From Earliella scabrosa (taxonomy: Eukaryota > Basidiomycota > Agaricomycetes > Polyporales > Polyporaceae): DNA of 64,000 nucleotides. Below the pieces are notes generated by a model, which worked only from the letters and a program-made list of their open reading frames with translations, did not search any database and was not told where the DNA came from. The DNA lies in NCBI GenBank assembly GCA_022605405.1, contig JABYQQ010000022.1:496001-560000 (forward strand), given 5' to 3'. The first letter of the stretch is position 1; every line of letters begins with the position of its first letter. Position numbers and translations under genes: made by a program. Shown piece after piece: positions 43,648-54,379 of this stretch.

Positions 43648-43916
43648 CGCACGAGCAGAGGCAACGCAGATTCGGGCGCCTACCAAGCCTCACGGACGGA
43701 GAGTGCCTGTGACCGTTGCGCTGTCACTGTGACTGACGCGGGGGTCGGCACCCCGCACCGAAACGCCGAGCCCAGGGCCGCGGCCCCGCCGCTTGAAGCC
43801 GACGGCGCTGTGATCGTTATGAGCACGTATTTTTCGCGCTCTCCTCTCTCCGCACGCGACCTCTCTCGTACCACTTCTCTTCACGATCCTGCTCCCCGTC
43901 TCTCTTGCTCAGAACG
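43648..43916. promoter_or_regulatory. Bidirectional promoter SRP9 / carrier
   Basis: 269 bases between two divergent housekeeping ATGs. CT-rich stretches near 43845-43915 precede the carrier ATG. No TATA box is evident, as often for housekeeping genes. Confidence 0.5.
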
Positions 43917-45541
43917 ATGTCCGACACGACGCAGCGAAAGCGTGAGTGTTGGGGTGGTGCAGAGCGGGGTGTATGCGTCGTCGGACTGACTCGGAACTCT
44001 CTGGACACGCGCGGGATGTACCTTCAACGTGGAACGACGACGACGACGTAGCGCTCCCCTTTGTCGCAAACTTCGCGGCGGGTGCCATTGCGGGCATCTC
44101 TGAGATTCTGACGTTCTACCCTCTCGGTGAGTTGCGAGTAGTCTGAGCGCATACAATGAAGGCTAACCGAGCTCGTGTCTGCAGATGTCGTGAGCATCTC
44201 GTTTGTAACGCTGGCGGGGCGGTTATTCACGCGGATAGGGTCCTGAGCGCACCAGGTCAAGACGCGTATGCAGCTGGAGACGGGGAAGAGCAAGACGGGT
44301 GTGCTAGGGAGCTTCCAGACCATCATCAAGGAGGAAGGGTACGTCTGTCTCTATCTCCGCACCTTCCGTACCCGTCCGCCTCATACCGCCTACCTCAGTT
44401 TCGGTCGGCTATACCGTGGACTGCTGCCCCCGCTGCTCATGGAGGCACCGAAGCGTGCTACGAAGTTGTACGTCACCGAATCCCATGGAGCTTCGGGTCC
44501 CTCTGCTCACATTCTCCGCGCAGTGCCGCGAACGACTTCTGGGGCAAGCAGTTCATGAGCCTCGCTGGCGAGAAGAAGATGACCCAAAATCTCGCTATCG
44601 CGACCGGATGTGCAGCTGGTGCGACGGAGAGTTTCGTCGTAGTGCCGTTTGAGCTCGTCAAGATCAAGTGCGTTGTTCCTACCCTCCATACACAGCTCCT
44701 TCTTGTCTGACTTGCATGCGCGAAGGCTGCAGGACAAGTCAAGTACCTTCGCGGGCCCGATGGACGTCGTGAAGAAAGTTGTACAGAAGGAAGGCCTACT
44801 CGGTACGTCGCACTCCTTTTTCAATGACTGTATGCGTCCAACTCTTTGCGCATCTCAGGTCTCTACGCGGGTATGGAGGCGACGATGTGGAGGTATGTCT
44901 CGCGCTCGCCATCAGCACACCAAATGCTCATGCTGAACGGCTGCAGACATTTCTGGTGGAACGGAGGATACTTTGGGTGCATCTTCCAAGTCCGGGCATT
45001 GCTTCCGAAGCCTGAGGTACGTCATCGGGTTCTCATCTAGCGCTTAGTCTGCGGAGAAGGCCCAACGGCTGCTCGACTGATGCGCTTCTTCAATTTAGAG
45101 CAATAAGGCGCGCTTGATGAACGACCTCGTCGCGGGAACAGTAGGCGGGCTCGTCGGTACCGCGATTAACACACCGTAGGCGTTCGGGTCGTCCACGCGA
45201 CAGGTGAATATCCACTCATGGGGCGCGTTGTCAGGTTCGATGTCGTGAAGTCGCGCATACAGGGCGCGAGCAAGGTCCCTGGGGTCGCACCGAAGTACAA
45301 CTGGACATACCCAGCGTACGTCCTTATCTCTAAGCACCCTTCTCACCCCACTAACTCTCGCAATGCTGCGCGCAGGTTGTTGACAATCGTGCGAGAGGAG
45401 GGTCCCGCGGCGCTTTACAAGGGCTTCGTGCCCAAGGTGCTCCGACTCGCGCCCGGTGGCGGTGTGCTCCTGCTCGTCGTCGAGTTCACGTTGAACGTCT
45501 TCCGCCAAGGTTGGTACAACCGTCTTGATGTGACCCGATGA
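43917..45541 (+). CDS. ODC1: Mitochondrial 2-oxodicarboxylate carrier
   Basis: Twelve exons, 43917-43941, 44052-44126, 44185-44189, 44256-44338, 44399-44464, 44524-44667, 44726-44802, 44859-44892, 44947-45016, 45099-45175, 45235-45315 and 45376-45541, give 300 residues. Three carrier repeats with PLDVVKTRMQ, PFELVKIKLQDK and PFDVVKSRIQ signatures. Typical ODC stretches: PLPFVANFAAGAIAGISEIL, LLMEAPKRATN, ATESFVVVPFELVK, GGYFGCIFQVRALLP and GFVPKVLRLAPGGG. Yeast Odc1/2 exchange 2-oxoadipate and 2-oxoglutarate across the inner mitochondrial membrane. Exon 3 is only 5 bases (ATGTC) and encodes the D-V of the first PLDVVK signature. Exact substrate is inferred from family resemblance. Confidence 0.92.
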
Positions 45542-46600
45542 CCGTGCACTGACAGCGAATGTACTAGCCCTCGGTCCGCCCTACATCTGAGCCGGGACTG
45601 AGCAGCCTGTTGCGCAGTGCTCCTGAAGAGCGTGGTTTGGTGATATCGATGGACTTGTATCAGCCTTCGGACGTGGATATGACGCCACGACGCTTCGGAT
45701 ATCCCGCGCTGTGTGTTGTACGTCCCACGTTTTGCTGCTAGTCATGCCCGGGATCAGGGGCGTCGCGCTGGTCCGTGCCCTGGAAGCTCATTACTATCCT
45801 ATATGCTGTAGAGTAGTCTAGATGCGCAAGGATTTGTCGCTGCCTGCTCTGTCCTATATGGGGCAGGTCCGGACGCCTGAGGCATGCAGGCTGTGAGTGT
45901 GGAACTGACATCTGACATAGACCTGTCGGCTCATGCCACGGACAACGAGGACTTGGGGGAGTTCGGCGTTCGTCAGGATCTCGCGCGATCAGCGTACGTA
46001 TGTCCGAATACATTCATGCATAGTACGGATGTATATGTTGCACTGAGGACCTACTAACTGCTGTGCGCTGGCAATCATCCGGCTCATTTTCCACTGACAA
46101 CGGATCTGGGAAGCGCATCTCAGCTCCTTACCTCAATGCATCAATACTCTACCAATCAATGGGCTGAAAGCGTGAGCTCAGGCTGACTTCCCTGACGCAT
46201 CCCATATCTGACACTTGGCATTCTCTATCTCGTGTCGGTAGTTGAGCGCGCCGGTTGATCAGGTAGTCGGCGGCGGTGCTCTTCGTTCTTTCGGGTGAGG
46301 CGCTGACAGTATGTCCGAGGCATGGAAGTAAGTACACTGTGGGACTATTCAATCGCATTGTCCTGTACAGCCAGTGAGAGCTCTTGGCCTCCTTATCCCT
46401 CGGAACTTGATCGAGTTTGCATTGCAGCATGTCGTCCACACTGGCAGCGGCAGCGCAGTGTGATCTTTTTGAGACATGGTCTGGAAAATTTGCCCGACGT
46501 GAGTAGTCAATCCCTCGGGTTTAACAGATCTCAGAACTATCGCCTTCACGCAGGGAGTCACCGAAGAATACAGTCCGAGTACTCTAGCGCTGCCCACGGG
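45542..46600. other. Gap before DUF6533 gene
   Basis: No gene seen. 46080-46250 resembles 60465-60640 plus 61131-61170, the region upstream of the paralogue at 61547, showing that the 5' flank was duplicated together with the gene. Confidence 0.4.
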
Positions 46601-46608
46601 TATATAAA
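46601..46608 (+). promoter_or_regulatory. TATA box of DUF6533 gene at 46668
   Basis: TATATAAA, 60 bases before the ATG; the paralogue at 61547 has TATATAAG in the matching position, followed in both by a CAGCTGC motif. Confidence 0.65.
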
Positions 46609-46627
46609 CCTCAGCTGCACTCAGGGT

Positions 46628-46661
46628 AGGTAGTACGCTGCACGAGGTAGTACGCTGCACG
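46628..46661 (+). repeat. 17-base perfect tandem repeat in 5' UTR
   Basis: The unit AGGTAGTACGCTGCACG occurs twice back to back between the TATA box and the ATG. The paralogue at 61547 has only one related copy. Confidence 0.9.
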
Positions 46662-46667
46662 CACAAG

Positions 46668-48365
46668 ATGAAGTCTCTTGATACGAACACATCTGTCATC
46701 GGGCTGACGAATGAACAAATCCTGGATCTGTACGAGGAGCTATGGTGAGTGCCCCTATTGACCTCGGCGTACAGTACGTGCCATGGAGTCTTACACTATG
46801 ACACCAGGATCCCTCAGGCAAACTATCTGGTCGTCGGAGCAGTTGGTGAGTTCGGTCTCTCGAGTCTCATCAAGTCATCTACTCTGACAGTCCAACGTAA
46901 TCGTTATTCACCGCAGCATTGATTATATATGAGCATATCCTCACCGCACAGCAAGAATATCAAGTGATATGGAAGCGCAAGCTCTCCCTCCCGATAGTGC
47001 TGTACATCTTGAACAGATACATCCTATTGGGTGTGGGTGGTCTGTACATCTTTTGCTCCAACCTGGTATGGTTGCCAATGGACCACGTAAGACGTAATCA
47101 TCATACCTCTAATCTCCGCTGACCGTATCGGCATGCTTCAGACGTGCGTTGGCCCTTCATGTTGGCCATTTTGTCCCATGGTTGATCATCTCCGGTCCAG
47201 TTGCAACGTCCTCTTTAAGGTTGGTACTGGCCTTAGAACTCTTCTCGACGTCGTCACCACAGGTGAGTTAGTGCCCTTCGCTCGCAATTGCCTCATGCTA
47301 CAATGAGCTGCTCACTTCCCAGCCTTGATGGCTCTTCGTATACATGCCATCAACAATCAAAACTGGTGCTGGACAGTCATGACCCTCTTGCTCGGTCTTC
47401 TTTCTGTTCCTGTCAACATTGTAAGCCACTCCATGCCTCCATCTTTGCCACAACGATGATGAACGTGGTTGAACACTTATATAGTACATTTCTGTTTTAA
47501 CTCAAAACACGACACTCTACCCTGTTGCTCCGGGCTGCATTTTGAATGGGCGGTTAGAGAACTTGAATTGGTGAGACCATTCATTCTGTTCCTTGCGGAG
47601 TACGATGCTGACATTGATTTTGATCACGCAGGAGTGAGCGCAAGCCGTTGTTACTCACAGATGCCTTGAGACCTCACACACAGAACACTCACAGTAACGG
47701 TCGCGGTCCGCATCTCTAGAATCGTCCAGGATATAATCGTACTGGGAATCACATGGTATCGGACATTCGGTACTCTAGTTGCTGCACGACGTGCGCATGT
47801 CCACACCTCTGTGGTGTCTGTCTTGCTGCGAGATGGTCAGTTATTTATCTTGCTAATTCAACTATACAGAACTGATGTAGCATCGTTCTAGGGACCATGT
47901 TTTTCATGTGCGGATAGACATACTGTCAGTTGCCGAGTCTTACCATGGAATTGACACGAATACATCAGGGCCACATTAGGGGTCTACGTCGTGAGCATAC
48001 TCCTCGCTTTGACGGTGAGTAAACTCCAGATATTTGCCCGCTGCTCGCCTTGCGGGTCTGATATTCACTCGCTCCCTGGCATGACAGACTGTCAACTACT
48101 TCATCGCCGATTCCATCTACATGTGAGTATTGCTCCGATACCCGATACCCGCTACCACACTACAGCTTCAAGTGCTACGCACAGACTCAGGGCGGTCACC
48201 ATGTCACGTTTCATCCTGAATCTTCGTGTGGCAACGTCGTATGGCGACAGCGCTGCTTCAGCGTTGAGTTTCACAGGTGTTCTACCCTCTTCATCCATAT
48301 TTGGGAACATAGGCGCTCCCATACACATCACTGAGGATCAAGACGAAGAGGAGGATGGACTATAA
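46668..48365 (+). CDS. DUF6533-type membrane protein, 317 aa
   Basis: Exons 46668-46744, 46808-46845, 46917-47086, 47142-47143, 47201-47262, 47323-47420, 47485-47570, 47632-47633, 47695-47835, 47892-47907, 47969-48014, 48088-48122 and 48185-48365 sum to 954 bases without a stop. Exons 4 and 8 are 2 bases. Motifs: IPQANYLVVGAVALIIYEHI, LTAQQEYQVIWKRKLSLPIV, ALRIHAINNQNWCW, IIVLGITWYRTFGTL, SVVSVLLRDG and TMSRFILNLRVATSYGDS; acidic C terminus EDQDEEEDGL. Very similar to the gene at 61547 including promoter. Multi-pass membrane protein of unknown function. Confidence 0.87.
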
Positions 48366-48951
48366 CCACTTCTGATGGACACTGCCGTTCTGGGATGGAG
48401 TTGTAACGATTCAGGGTCTCTGCGCGATATTTGGTTCCCTTGTCCTACTGATTGGCCTCTGGTGTCTGAAGTATTTATACTTTGAATTATCAGAACGGAA
48501 GCCCTACCCCGACTCGGAGATCTCAGAACACTATCATGTACAATCCGTGGCCTCTTTTCGTGCACTCATTGACAACTCCAGAGCAACAGAGATTAGGGAG
48601 GATCGATCGCAAAGCTCCTTTTGAGCTCTGACTCCGAACGCGTCCGATCGCACCTGGCCCAGCCTCCTTAGCCCCAGCCATGGTGGTACGCGCGGACGCA
48701 ACTACTTCCACTCATCCTGTAGCACCCGGTGCATTCTAGTAGTGCATAGCACATCTTGAATTCTCTCCACACATATCAGATGACGTACATAGGGTTATCC
48801 CCGCACCAATCGGGACGGGCGCAGGCCGCACAGCCCTGCCACAAGTTGTACATGTTTGTTCAGATGTTGGCGCGGAGCGGTGCTGCGTCAGCCTAGTACC
48901 GCATTCGCTATAGGACTCAGGAGCTACACCCTCTTACCACCCACCGTCGTC
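48366..48951. other. Gap before coiled-coil gene
   Basis: No gene recognised; contains the promoter of the coiled-coil gene starting at 48952. Confidence 0.35.
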
Positions 48952-49860
48952 ATGACCGCCGCCTCTGAACACCGCAAGCCCGTCGTCCCCGACGCTACCA
49001 ACGACTCTTACATGCGCGACCTCCGCAACGCTATCGAGGTTGCCCGCGCGAAGTACGACAAGATCACGATCTTTCCTGGTCAAACTCTTGTCGCTCCAGG
49101 ACTGCTCGATGATCTCGCGCACGAGTTGAAAACGCTCCCTTGCTCAGTGCACGTTACAGCCCGAGAACTCGAAGACGCGGCACGCCTCCTCCTCAAGATA
49201 TGGAAGGCAATTCCGACGGTCAAGGTGTGCCTCGAGCGTTCTGATCTCCTGTCCAGCTACTAACAGTTACCCTGGTAGAGCAATACTAGTATGCGCGCCT
49301 GCATCTATCTCGCCAGGCGTGGCACCTCCCTAGTGCAGTTCTTGTGCACCGCGATCGATGGTGTGGGAGACGCCGTGGCTGACGAATTCGAGCTGGCTAT
49401 CGCGCATTTCGTGAAGTACGTACTACGTTTGGCTGCTCTGTGTACTGTTGGCCGTAGTGAGCGTGAACTGACGAAGATGCAGGAGCCTTCGTCGTATGTT
49501 GGACGTCATTAACCGGCAAGCGGACATGTCGTTCATCAAGCGCTATCTGCGCCGAAAGGAGACAGAAGACGACCTGGAGGAATGCGACCAAGACCTCACG
49601 GACGTGTGGATGATGTTCGGGGTGGGTAGTCGAGGCAGCGTCCTGGACGTGGCTGCGCTGACCCTCGCGACGCATAGGGATCAGTTGCAGCGCTGACGCT
49701 CAAAGCGCAGCTTGCTCGCGATTGCAAGCTCGACTCGTTGGAAAAGCGAGCTGCCAATGCAGACCGGTGGTGTGCAGAGAATACCGCCGCCCTTCTCGCT
49801 GCCATCCCACAGGTTCGAACCGGCTCGGTCCCCGCAGACAGCGTCGTGGATACGAAGTAG
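48952..49860 (+). CDS. Uncharacterised coiled-coil protein, 243 aa
   Basis: Exons 48952-49224, 49279-49415, 49483-49621 and 49678-49860 join in phase to 243 residues. The first intron has an ideal CTACTAAC branch point. The chain is mostly helical and charged: YMRDLRNAIEVARAKYDKIT, ARELEDAARLLLKIWKAIP, DVINRQADMSFIKRYLRRKE, then a coiled coil LKAQLARDCKLDSLEKRAAN and the tail VPADSVVDTK. No domain was recognised. A mirrored, frameshifted paralogue lies at 34658-35560; every exon end matches between the two, which supports this model. Confidence 0.72.
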
Positions 49861-50946
49861 TCATTGAGCAGTAGGTCCGAGGGCGACATGATAATTAGGA
49901 CCTCATATAGGTGGTAGGCAACGACCGCAGATACGTCCAGTTGCATCTGATTGACCCAGATCCCCCCGCCCGGGGCCGCAATGATGGGATGATTTATCGA
50001 TGCTGTACCGTATTCGTCGATTAGAAGGCGGGTGTATACTTGGTTCGGTCTCTCAATTGCGAGACAGAATCATTGGTAAATATTGCGCGCGGCCCCCCCA
50101 TCGGTTTCCGAAGAATCAGGCCCATCTTGTCTTCGCCGAACGATATCTGCGTCCGAACGAGAGAACCCACGAGGTAGAGGCATGCAGTTACGGCCCAGTC
50201 GACATGCCTGGAGGTATGTGGTGAGTATCTTCACCCGCAGGAGATAGCAGCTGCGCTGACTCTCACTGTGGCTAGGTATCACTCCAAACGTACATGACGC
50301 TGCGATGCCCTCGGAGAGACGCTTCCTGTGCTGTGTGGTGTACGTACCACGATTTTGCCGCTAAGACGTCGACATGCGTCGGCCCATCCCACGGACCCGG
50401 AAAACTTGACCAGGTTTCCTGCTACTGAGGACGGAGCGATGTGGTCGTCAGTATTATCCGGTGGAATTACTCTTGCTCAAGTTGAGTATCCACAGAAAAC
50501 TTAATATAAGATCCGAGTCGGACGAACTTCGCTACGATGCCTCCGACTCAGGAAGCGAATCCTTCAAGTTGAGGCGTTTATAGTAATTCAAGCAGCACGC
50601 AATGCTTAGAGCGTGTCGCGAAATCGCGACATCTTCTACTGTCATCTGATCTGCAGCATAATGATTCCAACCCAAACTAAATGAGCACGAAGTACGTGAT
50701 TATACGTGAGAGGCATCCGAAGCGGCAAGCCCAACCGGAACTGGACGGACGTACGGAAAAAGAGCCAGGGCGTACGTAGTACGGAGTACAACACAAGGAA
50801 TATGGCAAACAGGTATGTGCGTGTGTACGGAGATTCGGTCTTGAAACAATCATGATAGACTGAGCAAACCGGACAGATCCGTACGTGTCGCAAGAAGCGC
50901 TTCGGACATACTCAGGCTGTCGAGTGGCCCGGGGTTTGGGCCTACG
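49861..50946. other. Gap between coiled-coil gene and HET gene
   Basis: No gene recognised. A stretch near 50300-50365 (CTGTGCTGTGTGGTGTACGT) resembles 45705-45745 downstream of the carrier gene, another trace of duplication. Confidence 0.35.
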
Positions 50947-52950
50947 TCAGGACCTCGGCGTGCGTGCGTCAACGTGTACAACCCGCCCCCTGAGGTGTAG
51001 TGCCACGGGGAGTATTGCCTGCCCGGAAGATCCTGTGATGGGCGCCATGTAGTCATCCAAAGCCGGAGTGGGAGCGACCGACATCGTGAACTCGAAGAAC
51101 GAGCGGGGCCCACACGGCAGAGCGAAAGTGCGCGCGAGCTGAGGCCATGTGAGGACATGATCACCAGGGCAGTCATGGTGCGGAGACGCGTCTGGCGTGT
51201 TCATCTGACTGGAGGACACCATGTTGGCCCAGCGACAGTTCCAGGTGGGGTAGGCACCGGCGCGATCGGGATCCAGCGCTTGAGGTGGAACAGTAGGGCA
51301 TTGACCAAGACGGAGGACGAAGTGATCAACTGGATAACAGTCCCCGGAGTGTGTCAGCCACCTCAGCTTGATCTTCTCTAGGAGGGGACCGTTGAATGGA
51401 GGGATACTCGTCAGCGGCTGCAGAGGCCGCCGCCATGGCTCGGAGTTGTCAATCCGACTCGTGCCAAACAGCTTCAATGTGAAGCCTGATTCGAAGGAAG
51501 CGCTGTCGGAAGTGTCGTCACCACCGCTAGACGAGAACTGGAATATGCCTCCTCCGTACATTGCCACTTTATTGGCGACGAACGGCATGTAGACGTGGAA
51601 AAGCTGGGGGCATTCGGTGATGCGGGTCATCGGGACTCTATGTGTCAGGAATACAGTCTTCCATTCGGCTTTCTCCGCCTGCTTCTCAACCCCGCATCCG
51701 GCATGTGTGCACATACTGGGACACAGGTAGGCCATACGTGCATGGAACCGACTTGGAGCCGTCGTAGAATCACTTTCATAGGCGCCATCGCCGATGCAGT
51801 ACCTGTTTTGTGTGAGGGTGTTATTGGCGCTATGGTCTGGAAGGAGGATCAACGATAGATGCCTCCCACTCTTCCACCACCCTAGGTCCACGAAGCTATA
51901 TGACCCACACCTTACTGTCAGGAGGGGCAATTGAGCTGCTACAGCGCCGTTGGGAGTGACGGAGAAGGATGGAACCCTGGCCATGACGCGATCAGGACCT
52001 CCAGAGATCCGACTCCACAGGGGGGCCGTTTCCCAACTGGAGGCTATTGATCGGAACTCGATGTCGGAGGAATTCAAGAAGACCCGTGGCGATGGCGCAA
52101 AGAGGCAGTACTTGGGATCGGGGTCATGGATTTTGGTGTTGAAGGCCGTATAGCTCATCCTTGATAGCTGGGAAAGCTCGGCGCACTCGCCCCAAGCGAA
52201 GAGAGTCGTGTCTGAAGACTGCTTCAGTATCTCCTCCTGCAGCCGAGCGAAGGCCTTGATACCCTCTCCGTACAGAGTGGGCATGTTGATATTGAAGAGC
52301 CCGAGCAGGCAGTACGCCTCGTCCTCCAGACGCGTTGTCTCCCTCGTAGCTGCCCACGACATGCGCTGCGCGATGCTGAATCGAGACAGCATTCTCTCCT
52401 GTCTGAGGATTGCCACGGGAACATGGGTGATCTCTTCGAGGAGAGACGCGAGCTCGGACTTGAATCCTAACGAATCCCACGAATTCGAAACGAAGAGGAC
52501 GAGACGTGGAGCGATTAGCTCCTGGAGCGTCCATCCCCTGGTGTGCCACTTGCTACGGCGGAATGGAGACCCCGGTTCGGTGAGGATGCAGTTGCTCGGG
52601 ACGTCCTCGAGGTACACGTAGCATATCCCGGATAGGGTATAGTAGTTGAACATGGAATTGATGGCTTCGGAGATCTCGGCGCTACTCGTCTTGTCGATGC
52701 AGCAGGTGTCTATCCATACCCACTGGTAGCCGTGTTCTTCGGCCAGCACGCAAGAGTTCCGGATCTTCGGAGATACCAGATCTCGAGGGTTGTCCCCTGT
52801 AGCCTCGCACTGCTTGCGTATCGCCTGGACGTCTTGAAAGCTCTCCTCGTTGGGTCCCCATCTGTGCGAGAGGATGGCGTATCTGCCGGGGACGGCGTCG
52901 GAAGAGACGAAAAATTGTAATTCCGCTCGATTCGTGGTCAGGAGCCACAT
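50947..52950 (-). CDS. Intronless HET-domain protein, 667 aa
   Basis: A single uninterrupted frame encodes the complete HET architecture: AILSHRWG, WVWIDTCCIDKTSSAEISEA, CYVYLEDV, WHTRGWTLQELIAP, LEDEAYCLLGLFNINMPTLY, LQEEILKQSSDTTLFAWG, then the C-terminal part PSFSVTPNGAVAAQLPLL, FVLRLGQC and CPGDHVLTWPQLARTF. The other four HET genes have one intron between the HET-associated region and the C-terminal part; here that junction reads straight through, so the intron was lost or never gained. GRYAILSHRWG deviates from the GGYAILSHVWG of the others. Mirror-image position to the HET gene at 26147. Confidence 0.9.
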   Translation of the reverse strand: MWLLTTNRAELQFFVSSDAVPGRYAILSHRWGPNEESFQDVQAIRKQCEATGDNPRDLVSPKIRNSCVLAEEHGYQWVWIDTCCIDKTSSAEISEAINSMFNYYTLSGICYVYLEDVPSNCILTEPGSPFRRSKWHTRGWTLQELIAPRLVLFVSNSWDSLGFKSELASLLEEITHVPVAILRQERMLSRFSIAQRMSWAATRETTRLEDEAYCLLGLFNINMPTLYGEGIKAFARLQEEILKQSSDTTLFAWGECAELSQLSRMSYTAFNTKIHDPDPKYCLFAPSPRVFLNSSDIEFRSIASSWETAPLWSRISGGPDRVMARVPSFSVTPNGAVAAQLPLLTVRCGSYSFVDLGWWKSGRHLSLILLPDHSANNTLTQNRYCIGDGAYESDSTTAPSRFHARMAYLCPSMCTHAGCGVEKQAEKAEWKTVFLTHRVPMTRITECPQLFHVYMPFVANKVAMYGGGIFQFSSSGGDDTSDSASFESGFTLKLFGTSRIDNSEPWRRPLQPLTSIPPFNGPLLEKIKLRWLTHSGDCYPVDHFVLRLGQCPTVPPQALDPDRAGAYPTWNCRWANMVSSSQMNTPDASPHHDCPGDHVLTWPQLARTFALPCGPRSFFEFTMSVAPTPALDDYMAPITGSSGQAILPVALHLRGRVVHVDARTPRS

Positions 52951-53590
52951 AGTACTGGGGAGACTGCAAAATGAGCTCCAGCTACAGTGCAGAAGAGTAC
53001 AACTTACTACAAATGTTGGATCCTGTCAATGTATACGGCAAAGACACTCGCCAACCGGGAGTATTTATCAGACACTGCTACTAGTGCGCTGTGGGATGAC
53101 GATCCACCTCGCACGTCAAGCGCGTTGATCATTGTGGTGACAATCCACCTCGCACATCAAGCGTGTGAGTCCTCGTGGACTAGCAACAGACTGATAAACA
53201 CCGCCCATGCTCGGTGAGTGGCCATGATTGCTACACGGACCCTGTCAGAAGATGGTAGCCTGAGAACGCACTGTTAAATGTCGGCCTACCTGCTGTTTGA
53301 TTGTTCCACGCCGATCCGCCGCACATTCTGTCCACCACGCGTAGAAATGTCTCATGACACACAAGTTGCAGATCATTGATTCAATATGCACCGACTCCGA
53401 TCTACAGGAATTAGCAACACGAAGCTCCGACCAAGCTTCCACGGTCCACATTACGAGCGCAGTGAGGGGGGTGAAACAAATGAGGGACGTTGTATACTGA
53501 CCTGCCCAGAACGATGTATGGAAGTCGTGCTTTTCTTCAACCTCGGGGCGGTGAGTCTGATCGTCACGAAGTCCGACCTGTCGGATCCAG
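52951..53590. other. Gap right of intronless HET gene
   Basis: Promoter side of the HET gene. Near 53095-53160 the phrase GATCCACCTCGCAC/ATCCACCTCGCAC recurs about 50 bases apart, a small imperfect direct repeat. No gene seen. Confidence 0.35.
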
Positions 53591-53594
53591 CCTG

Positions 53595-53710
53595 TACTAC
53601 GTGAACTCGATGCTCGTCGCCATGGGGTGGAAGAGGCCCTGTTCGCGAAGTTCCCAGAACGAGAGTCTGAACGTCCGCGTGAGGTCCGGCCCCTCGACAA
53701 TGTGGTGACT
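53595..53710 (-). pseudogene. HET C-terminal remnant
   Basis: Minus strand reads HHIVEGPDLTRTFRLSFWEL, like the DHxxxWPDLTRTF segment near the end of HET proteins, then stops soon after. A longer open stretch to the right (53749-54060) is not recognisable. Confidence 0.35.
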
Positions 53711-54379
53711 TGTCATAGCCGACGCCCGTAGTGGACTCCGTGCCGCTGCTATCGGCGGGAGTCCAGCGTTCTGACGAAGGTGAACGTTGCGAGCGGGGTG
53801 CCCTTCCAGCGGAGAGCAAGTAGGTACGCGTCCATTTGGTCAGCTGGTCCTGGCAGTGTGCTCCATAAGCCCGTAGAACGCGCGAAGGCTTCCGGTTCCG
53901 GGGAGAGCGGAAGGGCGAATGAACGATGAGGTTGAACTGGAGGTTGGGTCTTGACGCCCTTTGCAGGTATGCCGTCTTCGTGCCTCAGATAGAAGCTTAT
54001 TCGAGGTGCCAGCGATAGCTTTGCCGACATTAGGGTGCGGTTGGGAACGCGGCGTAAAAACACGCGCTGAGGAAGTGTATCGCCCAACGACGTACGTGAG
54101 GTGTCCCTACAGTCGTGGCCTGTGGCATGTGCGGGCGGGAATACCGCCAAAGATGCATCTTCTGTCCCGGGGGCCGACCACCCCGATCTGCGCCATCCCA
54201 TGTCAAAACCCGAATGTACAACTCGTAAGATGTGACTGGGAACTCAAACACGGAGTCCGTCATTGGGCGCTGATCTGATGTCTGGTGAACCCTGTATGGT
54301 CCCCGCCCGACACGTCCAGCGCAGAATGATGTCGGCTGCCGTCTCGATTCGGAAGACAACACATGCCGCCGCCCTCCTA

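Noticed and set aside
43107..43712. Plus-strand frame with FFFGFFFF run
   Set aside because: Mirror image of the Lys-rich tail of SRP9 on the opposite strand.
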